From the NCBI GenBank assembly GCA_020636955.1, contig JACJWY010000008.1, positions 1 to 64,000 of the forward strand: a stretch of DNA of 64,000 nt, in the 5' to 3' direction. Positions 40,200-49,284 of this stretch are shown here, piece after piece. Both the position numbers and the translations under genes were made by a program. Source of the stretch: Thermoleophilales bacterium (GTDB lineage Bacteria; Actinomycetota; Thermoleophilia; Solirubrobacterales; 70-9). The notes beneath the pieces are model-generated. The model saw only the letters and a program-made list of their open reading frames with translations, made no database searches and had not been told where the DNA came from. The stretch's first letter is position 1, and each line of letters opens with the position of its first letter.

Positions 40200-41705
40200 T
40201 TGAATCCGAATCTGGCCATGCTGCTGAGCGAGTCGGCAGAGAAATTCCCCGAGCGGACCGCGATCCGCCTCGACGACATTGCGATTCCCTACGCGGGACT
40301 CGAACAGACCAGCAAACTGGTCGCCGGTCTGCTCCGGTCAAAGGGCATCGAATCCGGAGACCGGGTCGGGATCATGCTCCCGAACGTCCCCCATTTCCCG
40401 ATGGTCTATTACGGGATCCTGAGGATGGGCGCCCGGGTCGTGCCGATGAACGTGCTGCTCACCGCCCGGGAGATCAAGCACTACCTCGGCAATTCCGGCG
40501 CGAAGCTGGTCGTTGTCTGGGAGGAGTTCGCTCCCGCCGCCGAGGAAGCGGCGGCGGAGCTCGGGGTCGAGGTGATTTCGATCAGCCCGACCAACGTCGG
40601 TGTCTTGATCGAGGGGATCGAACCCTTCGAGGAGGTGGTCGAAGTCGCCCCTGATGACACCGCGGTCATCCTCTACACATCCGGCACCACCGGCCAGCCC
40701 AAGGGTGCCGAGCTGACCCATTTCAACATCCGCTCGAACCTCGATTCGGTGGAGGAACTCTTTTCCCCGTCCGAAGAAGACGTCTACTTCGGCGGGTTGC
40801 CGCTCTTCCACGTGTTCGGGCAGACCGTCGCCATGAACGCGGCGATCAAGATGGGGGCCGAACTGACGCTGTTGCCGAGGTTCGACCCGGCCAAGGCGCT
40901 GGAAATCATCCAGCGCGACAAGGTCACCGTCTTCCAGGGGGTTCCGACCATGTATGCGGCGATCCTCCAGGTGCCGAACCGGGCCGACTACGACATCAGC
41001 TCGCTCAGGCTCTGTGTCTCCGGTGGCGCCGCCCTGCCGGTCGAGATCATCCGCGCCTTCGAAAGCGAGTTCAACACCCCTATCCTCGAGGGTTACGGCC
41101 TTTCCGAAACCTCGCCGGTGGCCTGCTTCGGCCGGGTCGACATGGAACGCAAGCCCGGCACGATCGGTACTCCGATCAAGGATGTGGAGCTTCGGCTGGT
41201 CGACGAGGAAGGCAATGTGCTCGGGGTCGGTGACGTCGGCGAGCTCCAGATCAAGGGCCCGAACGTGATGAAGGGCTACTGGGAGATGCCCGAAGCCACC
41301 GAGAAGGCGATCGACCCCGATGGCTGGTTCTCGTCCGGTGACATGGCCACGGTTGACGAGGATGGCTACTACTCGATCGTCGACCGCAAGAAGGAGATGA
41401 TCCTGCGCGGCGGATACAACGTCTATCCGCGTGAGGTCGAGGAGGTTCTCTACGAACATCCCGCCGTGGCGGAGGCGGCTGTGATGGGCGTTCCCCACGA
41501 CGACCTTGGCGAGGAGATCGTCGCGATCATCGCCTTCAAGGAAGGTGAGTCGGCGACCGAGGACGAACTTCGCGACCACGCGAAGTCAGGGGTGGCCGCC
41601 TACAAGTACCCGCGGCACATCGTCATCGTCGACGAACTGCCGAAGGGCCCGACCGGAAAGATCCTGAAACGGGAAATCGACCTGAGCGAAGTCGGCGCCG
41701 CCTGA
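40200..41705 (+). CDS. Long-chain acyl-CoA ligase (AMP-forming)
   Basis: 501 aa from TTG 40200, 7 bases after GGGAGAGG; a GTG at 40173 is possible. ATP motif ILYTSGTTGQPKGAELTH, aromatic-rich YGLSETSPV, hinge DRKKEMILRGGYNVYPREVE and catalytic Lys in GPTGKILKREI. Activates a carboxylic acid as acyl-adenylate, then acyl-CoA; length and motifs fit fatty acyl-CoA or 4-coumarate ligase-like enzymes. May act with the neighbouring SDR. Confidence 0.92.
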   Translation: MNPNLAMLLSESAEKFPERTAIRLDDIAIPYAGLEQTSKLVAGLLRSKGIESGDRVGIMLPNVPHFPMVYYGILRMGARVVPMNVLLTAREIKHYLGNSGAKLVVVWEEFAPAAEEAAAELGVEVISISPTNVGVLIEGIEPFEEVVEVAPDDTAVILYTSGTTGQPKGAELTHFNIRSNLDSVEELFSPSEEDVYFGGLPLFHVFGQTVAMNAAIKMGAELTLLPRFDPAKALEIIQRDKVTVFQGVPTMYAAILQVPNRADYDISSLRLCVSGGAALPVEIIRAFESEFNTPILEGYGLSETSPVACFGRVDMERKPGTIGTPIKDVELRLVDEEGNVLGVGDVGELQIKGPNVMKGYWEMPEATEKAIDPDGWFSSGDMATVDEDGYYSIVDRKKEMILRGGYNVYPREVEEVLYEHPAVAEAAVMGVPHDDLGEEIVAIIAFKEGESATEDELRDHAKSGVAAYKYPRHIVIVDELPKGPTGKILKREIDLSEVGAA

Positions 41706-41727
41706 CGGAAAGACAGGAGCGGCCCGC

Positions 41728-42177
41728 TCAGGCGTCGAGGTGCCGGAGGATCACTTCCTCCTGCTCAGGCCAGTACTTGAGCAGCCGCTCCCGCTTGCCG
41801 ATTTCGAAGCGGTCCCAGTCGAAGGCCGGGGCCATGGTGGTTCCGAGCAGGGTCCAAGCTCCGGTCGTCTCGGCTGCCTGCCAGGTCCCGCCGGGAACCA
41901 GCATCTGCGGGCGCTCGCCTTCCTCGAGGCCGATCCCCAGGGTCGGGTGCCGGGCCTCGCCCGGTTCCGGACCGAGGATGTGAATGCGAGCCGGTGCCCC
42001 GGCGTAGAAGTGAAAAAGCTCCGGCCAGGGCAACCGGTGAAGCTTGGTCGGTGAGTCCGGTTCGATCAGGAAGTAGATCGAGCTGGAATTGTCGTCCTTG
42101 AACTTCCGCCGGTACATGCCGCCTTCCCTGGGCAGCGGTTCAAGCCTTAGTTCACGAATAATCGTTTCGCGATCCAT
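41728..42177 (-). CDS. Cupin superfamily protein (DUF985/cupin_5)
   Basis: 149 aa. Blocks REGGMYRRKF, SSIYFLI, LHRLPWPELFHFYAG, LVPGGTWQAAE and GTTMAPAFDWDRFE match the cupin_5 family of the YML079-type fold. His, Glu and His of a cupin metal site are in LHRLPWPELFHF. Biochemical role not established; a sugar-epimerase-like fold is known for relatives. Confidence 0.88.
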   Translation of the reverse strand: MDRETIIRELRLEPLPREGGMYRRKFKDDNSSSIYFLIEPDSPTKLHRLPWPELFHFYAGAPARIHILGPEPGEARHPTLGIGLEEGERPQMLVPGGTWQAAETTGAWTLLGTTMAPAFDWDRFEIGKRERLLKYWPEQEEVILRHLDA

Positions 42178-42215
42178 GCCTTGACCTTACGCTAGATGAC
42201 CGAAGCCGGTATCGC

Positions 42216-43211
42216 TCAGCAGCCCGCCGGCGCCGATACCTGGCCGGCAAGCCGGCTGGCGATCGAGCGGGCGATTGCGCTGATGATCGACATCCCCGTC
42301 TCGAAGGTACCGTCGTCGGGGATCGCGGCCATCGCTACCACCACCTGCTTGCCGTCGACTTCCATGACGCCCATCTGACGGACCAGGTACTTGCCGTCGG
42401 TTCCGGGTCCCCAGCCGCCCTTCCACTTTGCCGGGAAGCCGACCGAACCCAGACCGTAGGTGTCGCTGCCCCCGACCGATGCCATCTGGCCGAGCAGATA
42501 AGAGCGGTCGGCCGAATTGCTGATGCAGCCTCCGGCCAGCGCGGCCATGTAGCGGTATTGATTGGCCAGCGACCAGTCGGTCTGACCGTAGGTTGAGAAC
42601 CCGTCCCGCCCTTGCGTGGAGATCACGGTTTCATCGTCGCCGGCCTGTCGCAGCATCTGGCCGACCGCGTCCGAGGCGCCGGCCAGCCCGCCGTGCTCCG
42701 CTTCGAGGTCGGCAAACAGGGCAGCAGCCGCGTCATTGTCGGAGAGCGTTATCGCGCTGGTGATGTTGGCCTGCTGGGCGGAGCTGATCCCGGCCGGCCC
42801 GCCGAAATCCTCCAGCACCCTTTCGGCGATCGGCACCTTGATGGTCGACCAGGCATCCCCGCTGGTGAAGGATCCTCCGCTGAAATCCGGTGGTCCCGAC
42901 CCCGGAGCCCCGATCACCAGGCCGGCCTCTCCGGGCAGGCCGGCGAGAATCGCGTTCGCGTCGACGTCACCTCCGACCCGGGCGGTCTTTGCCTCGGCTT
43001 CGGCCGCATTCTTCTTCCGTTCGGCTTTCAGCTGTTTCTCGAGCTTCTGCTTGCGCTGCTGAAGCCTGGATATTTCGGTGCTCCGGTCCGGAGCCTGGCT
43101 CACCGAGGCATCATCGCCGGATGACCCACAGCCGGTCAGGATCAGACCAAGGCAGATCCCGGTGACGGCGAGCCGACGGACACCGGTCAAGACATGGCGG
43201 ACACAAATCAA
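42216..43211 (-). CDS. Beta-lactamase-fold serine hydrolase lipoprotein
   Basis: 331 aa. Signal peptide with lipobox LILTGC, then a coiled coil (residues about 45-75, RLQQRKQKLEKQLKAERKK), then a class A beta-lactamase-like domain: nucleophile Ser and Lys in WSTIKVPIA, SDN in LSDNDAA, and KGG in KWKGGWGPG in place of KTG. Lipid anchor, coil and altered third motif argue for a wall-modifying or sensor role rather than antibiotic resistance. The TTG start overlaps the upstream lipoprotein stop by 4 bases. Confidence 0.8.
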   Translation of the reverse strand: MICVRHVLTGVRRLAVTGICLGLILTGCGSSGDDASVSQAPDRSTEISRLQQRKQKLEKQLKAERKKNAAEAEAKTARVGGDVDANAILAGLPGEAGLVIGAPGSGPPDFSGGSFTSGDAWSTIKVPIAERVLEDFGGPAGISSAQQANITSAITLSDNDAAAALFADLEAEHGGLAGASDAVGQMLRQAGDDETVISTQGRDGFSTYGQTDWSLANQYRYMAALAGGCISNSADRSYLLGQMASVGGSDTYGLGSVGFPAKWKGGWGPGTDGKYLVRQMGVMEVDGKQVVVAMAAIPDDGTFETGMSIISAIARSIASRLAGQVSAPAGC

Positions 43212-43711
43212 GGCAGGTAGACCGCGGCCCCGTTTCCACCGGTGCAGACCGTGCCGCCACCACTCCAGGACCCGCAGCTCATCGTGTAGTAATCACCGGT
43301 GACCGGGCTGTAGGCACGGATCGAAGTGGCGCCCGGGTTGCTGCCGTATTCGCCGGACACGTTCATCGCGAAGGCGCAGGATGTGTTCGCTCCGACCCGG
43401 ACCCCGCCGGTGCAGCTGGACACCGGGCCGCCGGAGCTGGATCCGTCGTCGTAGTAGCCATCGCCCTGACCGCCGCTGTTGTTGCCCGAATTCGAGTTGT
43501 TCCCGGAGCCGTTGCCGGTCTGCTTCTGTAGCTGCTTGACCTGGTTCTGCAGCTGGTTGAGCTTGGCCTGGTCGCGTGCTTCCTTGGCACCTTCAGCCTT
43601 CGCCGCGTCAAGCTGATCCTGGGTCGCGCCGTCATCACCTCCGCAACCGAAGGCGAACGAGCCGAGCAATAGCAGGACCAGGACGGCGGTAACTCCCTTG
43701 AGACGAGACAT
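43208..43711 (-). CDS. Small coiled-coil lipoprotein
   Basis: 167 aa. Lipobox LLLGSFAFGC, then coil (QDQLDAAKAEGAKEARDQAK), a Asn/Gly/Ser/Asp spacer, and a C-terminal Cys-rich module with GGVRVGANTSCAFAMNV and a second Cys pair, similar in style to envelope modules of actinobacteria. Coupled by overlap to the beta-lactamase-fold lipoprotein; both carry a coil just after the anchor, so a complex is plausible. Confidence 0.75.
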   Translation of the reverse strand: MSRLKGVTAVLVLLLLGSFAFGCGGDDGATQDQLDAAKAEGAKEARDQAKLNQLQNQVKQLQKQTGNGSGNNSNSGNNSGGQGDGYYDDGSSSGGPVSSCTGGVRVGANTSCAFAMNVSGEYGSNPGATSIRAYSPVTGDYYTMSCGSWSGGGTVCTGGNGAAVYLP

Positions 43712-43788
43712 GACCGAAGCTTAACCCGGCGAGGCGGGTTATTGGGAGGCTGTTCCACGACCCGCCACCTGAGGAATATTCTGGAGCC

Positions 43789-45867
43789 ATGAGGAGAATC
43801 CGTTTCGCCCTGACCGGCGCCGCAATGATCTGCGCCGCCGTCATACTGCCCGCCGCTGCTTCCGCCGACTGCTCGTTGACCACGGGTAACAACGGCGGGG
43901 ACACCGACTACCTTTCCGGGGGTACCACCCGGACCATCAGCGGTCACTTCGCCCCGGCCATGAACGGCAAGTTCATCCAGATCCCGTTCGAGGTCGGCAC
44001 AGGCATCAAGGGCATAAAGATTCGCTACTGCTTCGCCAAGCCGTCCGGCGCGGATTCCGATGACAGCCCCACCCTCGACCTCGGGGTCTACGGAGCCAAA
44101 CCGGCCGGTCAGGACGAGTGGACCCAGGCCGAGCGGCGCGGCTGGAGCGGCAGCGCGCTCAGAACCATCGGGATTGGCGAGAACGGCTACTCGGACCCGG
44201 CCACCTACCAGGCCGGCCGCAAGAATTACGTTCCCGGCCGCACGACGAGGGCTTACCGGCCGGGGCCGATAAACCCCGGCCAGTGGGCGGTTGAATTCGG
44301 GGCCGGCTGGATCGACCCGGACGGGGCCGGTGTCGACTGGAAGCTGGAAATCACCACCAGCACCGACAGCCACTGGTCAGATGACCCGTTCGTTCCCGAT
44401 CCCTACACCCCCTACGTCGCCAACCCGAACCCCGGCTGGTACACGGGCGACATGCATGTCCACGGAGAGATGGAACCCGGCAACGCGACCATGAGGCAGA
44501 CCATGGACCTCGGCTTCGGCGCCCTGCCGACCGGTAACGGCCTTGACTTCATGACCCTGGTCGACCACAACAACGACAACTCGCGCGGCCTGCTTGGTGA
44601 CGGGCAGTACAGGTACCCCGGCAAGCTGGTAATTCCCGGGGTCGAGGTGACGACCTACAACGGCCACTGGAACGCGACCGGGTCCGGCAACTTCGCCGAC
44701 TTCCGCTTCAGCGACGTCTACCGCTGGGATGACGGCTCGAACGGCGGCACCACGGACGACGTCCAGACCGCCAGCGAACTGAACCTCGTTCGGAGCGCCA
44801 TCGAGCCCGCCTCGCAAATGCAGCCGATCCTCGACGGCGGCGGTTTCACCCAGGTCAACCATCCGGAGACCGCGAAGGCATTGCCCGCCTCGTGCCGGGG
44901 ATGCGCCTGGACCTACACCGACAACCAGACCGACTGGAGCAAGGTGAGCGCCCTGGAGATCCAGAACGGCGCGGCCGGCATCCCGTCCACCAGCCCGAAC
45001 TCGATGAACCCCTTCACACTCGACGCGATCACCACCTACGAGCGCCTGCTCGCCGACGGGTTCCACATCGCGGCGGTCGGGTCGAGCGACGACCATCAGG
45101 CCGGCGCCAACAGTGGAGTATTCGACGGAAACGTCGGCCGTGGAGCGACTGTGGTCCACGCCACCGAGCTCTCGACCCAGGCGGTGATCGATGCCGTCAA
45201 GGCCGGTCACACCTACGTGAAGCTGTTCGGTGCCGATGCGCCCGATGTCGATCTCTCGGCCTCGACTCCGGAAGGCGGTTCGGCGATCCCGGGTGATTCG
45301 ATCACCGGCTCTGGCCTGAACATCTCGATCAACGTGAAGGGTGCGATGAGCGCGGTCCGATCCGGCACCTACACGCTGAAGCTGATCCAGGACGGAATCG
45401 AGATCGACTCCGCCCAGGTGACCAGTGATGACTTCGACTACAGCAAACCGGTCACAGAATCGGGCCGTTACTCCTTCGAGCTGACCCGGGCCCAGGGCAG
45501 CCAGACCATGATCGAGGCTTACTCGACCCCGGTCTGGTTCACCTCAAGCGCCTTCAGCTTCAAGGGTTACAAGGCGAACCGCAAGAAGATGACCGCGACC
45601 CTGAAGGTCAAGGTCGTAAGCCCGGGCAAGGTCACCCTGACCGGCCCCGGGCTGAACAAGACCACGACCAAGGTCACGAAGAAAAACCAGACCGTGACCC
45701 TGAAGCTCCGGCCCAAGTCCTCACTCAAGAAGAAACTGAAGAAGAAGGGCGCGGCCAAGGTCAAGGTCAAGGTGACCAACCAGCCGACCGGCGGCAAGGC
45801 CCTCTCGAAGTCGAAGACGGTCAAGCTGCTCGGCAAGAAAACCAAGAAGAAGAAAAAGCGCCACTGA
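43789..45867 (+). CDS. Secreted PHP/CehA-McbA-type metallophosphoesterase-like protein
   Basis: 692 aa. Signal peptide to ASA. The PHP-type domain starts GDMHVHGEMEP (HxH-like) near residue 222, MTLVDHNNDN follows, then NHPETAK, and AVGSSDDHQAGA with Asp/His near residue 435. CehA/McbA hydrolases open carbamate pesticides, and other relatives are phosphoesterases. The last 110 residues form a lysine-rich beta domain (KVTLTGPGLNKTTTKVTKKN) that ends in KKTKKKKKRH, which could bind wall polymers. N-terminal about 200 residues are a beta domain with Cys. Single gene with a hairpin after it. Confidence 0.78.
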   Translation: MRRIRFALTGAAMICAAVILPAAASADCSLTTGNNGGDTDYLSGGTTRTISGHFAPAMNGKFIQIPFEVGTGIKGIKIRYCFAKPSGADSDDSPTLDLGVYGAKPAGQDEWTQAERRGWSGSALRTIGIGENGYSDPATYQAGRKNYVPGRTTRAYRPGPINPGQWAVEFGAGWIDPDGAGVDWKLEITTSTDSHWSDDPFVPDPYTPYVANPNPGWYTGDMHVHGEMEPGNATMRQTMDLGFGALPTGNGLDFMTLVDHNNDNSRGLLGDGQYRYPGKLVIPGVEVTTYNGHWNATGSGNFADFRFSDVYRWDDGSNGGTTDDVQTASELNLVRSAIEPASQMQPILDGGGFTQVNHPETAKALPASCRGCAWTYTDNQTDWSKVSALEIQNGAAGIPSTSPNSMNPFTLDAITTYERLLADGFHIAAVGSSDDHQAGANSGVFDGNVGRGATVVHATELSTQAVIDAVKAGHTYVKLFGADAPDVDLSASTPEGGSAIPGDSITGSGLNISINVKGAMSAVRSGTYTLKLIQDGIEIDSAQVTSDDFDYSKPVTESGRYSFELTRAQGSQTMIEAYSTPVWFTSSAFSFKGYKANRKKMTATLKVKVVSPGKVTLTGPGLNKTTTKVTKKNQTVTLKLRPKSSLKKKLKKKGAAKVKVKVTNQPTGGKALSKSKTVKLLGKKTKKKKKRH

Positions 45868-45877
45868 GTAGTCAGTT

Positions 45878-45897
45878 CCGGCCTTGCCCAAGGTCGG
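45878..45897 (+). terminator. Hairpin after the PHP-domain gene
   Basis: CCGGCCTT-GCCC-AAGGTCGG, ten bases after the stop at 45867, with one G.T wobble. T-rich sequence (CTTGCTCTCTTG) follows. Confidence 0.5.
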
Positions 45898-46033
45898 ACT
45901 TGCTCTCTTGATTGATCGCTGAAAGGTGAACTCGGCCTCCGTCCGGACGCGGTGGCCGCACCGCGCTGACTTTGATGTCAGATTTCCGAAGAAGGCTGCG
46001 ACCCGGTAGGTACCAACTATCGGAAGGAATCCC

Positions 46034-46510
46034 TTGTCTCGTCTCAGACTCCTTGTGCCGGCGATCCTGGTCGCCATTGTCACGGTCCTCATTCCCGCCG
46101 CGGGAGCGAGAGCCAGCCAACCTCTCATCAGCGCCGGGCCTTCGGCCACTGAAGCCGCCCTGGCCGGATTCCGGCTCGGCCCGACAGAGTCCGGTGCCTC
46201 TGCCAGTCGCCGCCGGCTGTCGCGCTACATGCCGAAGTACAAGGCCAAGAACAACGCGCGCTATACGGCGTATCAGGTCTACCTGGACCCGAGATTCAAC
46301 TTCGACCACTACGGCGTCGGCAATTGTCATCGAGCCAGCCGCTCAATGGTCTACTGCTACACATGGGCCTCGGAGGATTACTACGACGACATGGGCTACT
46401 ACGACGACACCATGCTCTGTGACTGGCTGACTGTAAGTAGCTACAACTGGCGGGGTCGCATGAAAATCAAACTCGAGCAGACCGAATGCGTCTGGCTCTC
46501 CGAAACCTGA
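46034..46510 (+). CDS. Secreted Tyr/Asp-rich protein
   Basis: 158 aa, TTG start six bases after GGAAGGA. Signal peptide MSRLRLLVPAILVAIVTVLI, cleavage near ARA. The mature chain has a basic part then many Tyr and Asp (DDMGYYDDTM) and three Cys (GNCHR, VYCYTW, MLCDW) plus one near the end. No family recognised. Convergent with the next operon. Confidence 0.6.
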   Translation: MSRLRLLVPAILVAIVTVLIPAAGARASQPLISAGPSATEAALAGFRLGPTESGASASRRRLSRYMPKYKAKNNARYTAYQVYLDPRFNFDHYGVGNCHRASRSMVYCYTWASEDYYDDMGYYDDTMLCDWLTVSSYNWRGRMKIKLEQTECVWLSET

Positions 46511-46516
46511 TCAACC

Positions 46517-46915
46517 TCAACCCTGGCTGGGTTGAGGTGCGGGGCCCACGGGAGGCGCGGGGGCGGTGGTCATTCCGGCCAGTTCGGATTGGGCCTCTGC
46601 CGCTTCGGACTGGGCGGCCGAGGCCCGCTGCTGGCGGACCTCGATCGTCACCTTTGACTCGGCGGCCATGCCGCCGGCGATCACCCCGTGACTGTGGCCG
46701 GATCGCCGGCCGGCGACGAATCCCCGCCGGGCCATCTTCCGGCTCACTTCCTTCAGGGTCTTCGCCCGGGCCTGGGCGAAGGCCTCCTGACGGCTCAGGT
46801 CCGGGCCGGAGTCATCCGGCCTGGCCAGGTAGCCGATTCCGAAACCGATTCCGGCGGCAAGAACAAGCAGGGTGAATCCGAGGAGAGCCGGTTTGAACCA
46901 GGGACGCCGGTTCAT
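46517..46915 (-). CDS. Glycine-repeat membrane protein C (third of three paralogues)
   Basis: 132 aa from ATG 46915, overlapping the previous stop by 4 bases. One TM helix (residues about 10-31), then RRGFVAGRRSGHSHGVIAGG, an Ala/Gln-rich helix, and a Pro-rich tail. The Gly-every-four-residues pattern with Arg/Lys resembles the two upstream proteins. No known family. Cytoplasmic tail short and basic; the repeat would be outside by the positive-inside rule. Confidence 0.62.
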   Translation of the reverse strand: MNRRPWFKPALLGFTLLVLAAGIGFGIGYLARPDDSGPDLSRQEAFAQARAKTLKEVSRKMARRGFVAGRRSGHSHGVIAGGMAAESKVTIEVRQQRASAAQSEAAEAQSELAGMTTAPAPPVGPAPQPSQG

Positions 46916-47418
46916 TGTTGCCCCGGCTGGTTCTGTGCAGTTTTCTTTGCCGCCTTCGAGTTTGCCTCCCTGGCGGCTCGCACCGCCCGGCGATAGGAGT
47001 TCAATTCCGCGCTGGTCGGGCACCACGAAGGTGCGGCGGCGAGAATTCCGCAATTCGGCTGGCGGGCCGCGATTTCCGACTGGGCGTATGACGCTGCCGA
47101 TTCGGCGGACTTCTGGGAATCGACTGCTTCCTCGATCTCGGCGTTGCCGGCCCCGATCGCCAGGCCTTCACGCGAACCGGTCTTGCGGCCGGCCAGCCGG
47201 CCACGGCTGGCTCCCGCTTTCAGACCACGGTCGGTCGTAAGCCGAAACGCCTTCCCGTACACGAGGTCGAAGCCGGCCGAGTAGCCATCTTCCCGAGCAG
47301 ACGCAGCGTCACTCTTCCCGTCGGCGGAGCCTGACCCAAGGCTCCATCCCCCCACTCCGGCGAGTAAGACGGTCAGCACCGCACCGATCGCCCAGCCGGT
47401 CAGCCTTCCCGGGCTCAT
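46912..47418 (-). CDS. Glycine-repeat membrane protein B
   Basis: 168 aa. TM helix GWAIGAVLTVLLAGVGGWSLG (spans residues 8-28). Then a basic glycine-repeat part: RGLKAGASRGRLAGRKTGSR, an Ala-rich coiled helix, a Cys pair (PNCGILAAAPSWC) and a basic helix end (SYRRAVRAAREANSKAAKK). Overlaps both neighbours by 4 bases. No family recognised. Confidence 0.62.
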   Translation of the reverse strand: MSPGRLTGWAIGAVLTVLLAGVGGWSLGSGSADGKSDAASAREDGYSAGFDLVYGKAFRLTTDRGLKAGASRGRLAGRKTGSREGLAIGAGNAEIEEAVDSQKSAESAASYAQSEIAARQPNCGILAAAPSWCPTSAELNSYRRAVRAAREANSKAAKKTAQNQPGQQ

Positions 47419-48170
47419 GGCCGGGGGACTTCGATGTCTTTGGCCTTGGGCGCATCCATCCCGGCGTTGTCATAGGCCCGGATGTAATTGCGGCGATAGG
47501 AGGCTGTGTATGACTTGCGGAAGGCCACATCCCGCCCCTTCTTGAAGCCGGCCGCATAGCCCTTCGTCGCTCCCGCGATGGCCCCGGCCCGCTTGCCCGC
47601 GAACTGGCCCTCGAGCTTAGCCCGGTCCAGGTCATCTCCGGATCCCTTGCCGAGCAGGTATCCGCCGGTGCCGACCAGCAGGGCGATCACAACGATCCCT
47701 CCGACCGCGAGCGCCTTCTGACCGCTTACCTCATGACTCGGCAGCTTGATCGAACCGACCCTGGTCAGGGCACCGGTCCAGAGCGCACGCAGGCGTTTCC
47801 CCAGTTCCGCGAAACGCTCTTCGGTTTTGCTGGTGCCAGACTCGTCCGGTTCACCGGTCACCTCCGGCGGGGGTTCATCCTCCAGGGCCTCGACCCCCTC
47901 GACGTCATCGTCCGGGAGTTCATCCTCTGGCAGGACGTCGTCCAGCAGGCCATCGTCCAGGACTTCATCCTTCTCCAGCGGCTCGTCGGGTTCCTCGTCC
48001 CAGTCTTCGTACTGGTCCTCCTCCCAGACCTCTTCCTCCACAGGTTCGAGCGCGTATTCCCGGGTTTCTTCCGGATCCGGGGGCATGGTTTCCCCCGCCG
48101 TAAACATTTCCTGGGTGTCCTCGGATGAGATCGCGGGCTTCTGTTTTCCGGGTTTTTTCGGCCGACGCAT
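47415..48170 (-). CDS. Glycine-repeat membrane protein A with long acidic N-terminus
   Basis: 251 aa from ATG 48170; the frame extends to 48209. Residues 1-125 are very acidic and Pro-rich (EEEVWEEDQYEDWDEEPDEP), residues about 150-178 are a TM helix (LAVGGIVVIALLVGTGGYLLG), then GKRAGAIAGATKGYAAGFKK, the same glycine/basic repeat as B and C, and a Tyr/Arg-rich end. First gene of a three-gene operon of paralogues. An acidic cytoplasmic arm facing a basic outer repeat is unusual. Function unknown. Confidence 0.68.
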   Translation of the reverse strand: MRRPKKPGKQKPAISSEDTQEMFTAGETMPPDPEETREYALEPVEEEVWEEDQYEDWDEEPDEPLEKDEVLDDGLLDDVLPEDELPDDDVEGVEALEDEPPPEVTGEPDESGTSKTEERFAELGKRLRALWTGALTRVGSIKLPSHEVSGQKALAVGGIVVIALLVGTGGYLLGKGSGDDLDRAKLEGQFAGKRAGAIAGATKGYAAGFKKGRDVAFRKSYTASYRRNYIRAYDNAGMDAPKAKDIEVPRP

Positions 48171-48267
48171 GTCCTGGTCCTTGGTTGCGGTTACCCAATG
48201 TTTACGCAACTCGAGCCTCCGGAAAACCCGGCGCTGAATTTGACACCTTCAAAAGGGGCGTTTCGAG

Positions 48268-48840
48268 TCAGTCTTCGTCGCCGTGAATGAACTCGGTCGC
48301 GAGCATGTCCATGAGCAGACTGTCGTGCCAGCCCCTGCCATCCGGGTCACGTTCCGAGCGGCGAGTCAGGCCGACCGGTTTGAAGCCAACCTTCTCGTAA
48401 ACCCTGATCGCCGCGGCGTTGTCGGCCGCCGGGTCGATTTCCAGCCGGTGGTGCCCGCGGGCCTCGAACAGGTATCTGGCCACTTCCCGGACCGCGCGGG
48501 TTCCGATGCCCCGGTTGTGAAGCGCCGGGTCCACAAAAAGGTCGATTCCGGCGTGACGGTACTTGGGATCATCCTCCTCCCAGTACTGGATCATGCCGCC
48601 AACCTGGCCGTCGACCAGGATGGCGAGACGGGTCGATTCCGGTTCGTCCCAAGGGAAGTCGATGCCCGGTTCGTCCCACCATCGGGTGATTTCCGCCCGG
48701 GCGTGGATCCAGCGGAGCTCGCCGACGTGATCCTCGCTTACCGGCCTGAGGGAGATAAGTCCGGCGTCGAGATCCTCGGGATCCCGGCGGCCACCTGTTT
48801 CTTCTTCCTCTTCGTCCCTGCGGGTCGGATCGTCATCCAT
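48268..48840 (-). CDS. GNAT-family N-acetyltransferase (AAC(6')-like)
   Basis: 190 aa. After an acidic N-terminal 30 residues, the fold starts ISLRPVSEDHVGELRWIH. Acetyl-CoA site: VDPALHNRGIGTRAVREVA (Q/R-x-x-G-x-G/A), then the C-terminal ADNAAAIRVYEKVGFKPVG. DEPGIDFPWDEPE is close to aminoglycoside 6'-acetyltransferase relatives, but a ribosomal or small-molecule target is equally possible. Confidence 0.87.
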   Translation of the reverse strand: MDDDPTRRDEEEEETGGRRDPEDLDAGLISLRPVSEDHVGELRWIHARAEITRWWDEPGIDFPWDEPESTRLAILVDGQVGGMIQYWEEDDPKYRHAGIDLFVDPALHNRGIGTRAVREVARYLFEARGHHRLEIDPAADNAAAIRVYEKVGFKPVGLTRRSERDPDGRGWHDSLLMDMLATEFIHGDED

Positions 48841-48929
48841 GATCGGGCAAGGCTAGCCAGCCGTCGCGCCCGGTCCTGCGGGAAGCGACCTTCGCAACCT
48901 GAATTTCCGTCACCGCATAGGCTTGACCA

Positions 48930-49277
48930 ATGGGCCAGCATTTCCTCAAGCCTCTCTTCGACCGGGTAGTGATCAAGGAGCTGGAACCCGACCGGATGCG
49001 CAATTCCGGTCTGGTGGTCCCGCCCGGAACCTCGGAGCCCCCGCCCCAGCACGGGATCGTTCTGGCCGTGGGCCAGGGCATCGACTGGTGGGAGGCCGCC
49101 GGGGTTCGGATGCCGGTCCGTCCCGGGGATCACGTGGTTTTTCCCGCACAGGCCGGCAACTGGGTCGAGGTGGATGAGGAGCGGCTGCTGGTCTGCCGGG
49201 TAACCGAACTCCTGGGCGTGCTCGAGAACGCCAGGGATCCGGAAACTCCGGAACTCGGTGGCGAGGTAAGGGACTAG
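48930..49277 (+). CDS. GroES-like (Cpn10) protein
   Basis: 115 aa. PLFDRVVIKELEPDRMRNSGLVVPPG corresponds to the Cpn10 N-terminus plus mobile loop; then GIVLAVGQG, VRPGDHVVFP and VDEERLLVCRVTELLGVLE. GroES proteins are about 97 residues; here about 15 more follow the final strand. No groEL lies next to it, so this is probably a second, stand-alone copy. It may cap a chaperonin encoded elsewhere. Confidence 0.83.
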   Translation: MGQHFLKPLFDRVVIKELEPDRMRNSGLVVPPGTSEPPPQHGIVLAVGQGIDWWEAAGVRMPVRPGDHVVFPAQAGNWVEVDEERLLVCRVTELLGVLENARDPETPELGGEVRD

Positions 49278-49284
49278 GTAGCGC

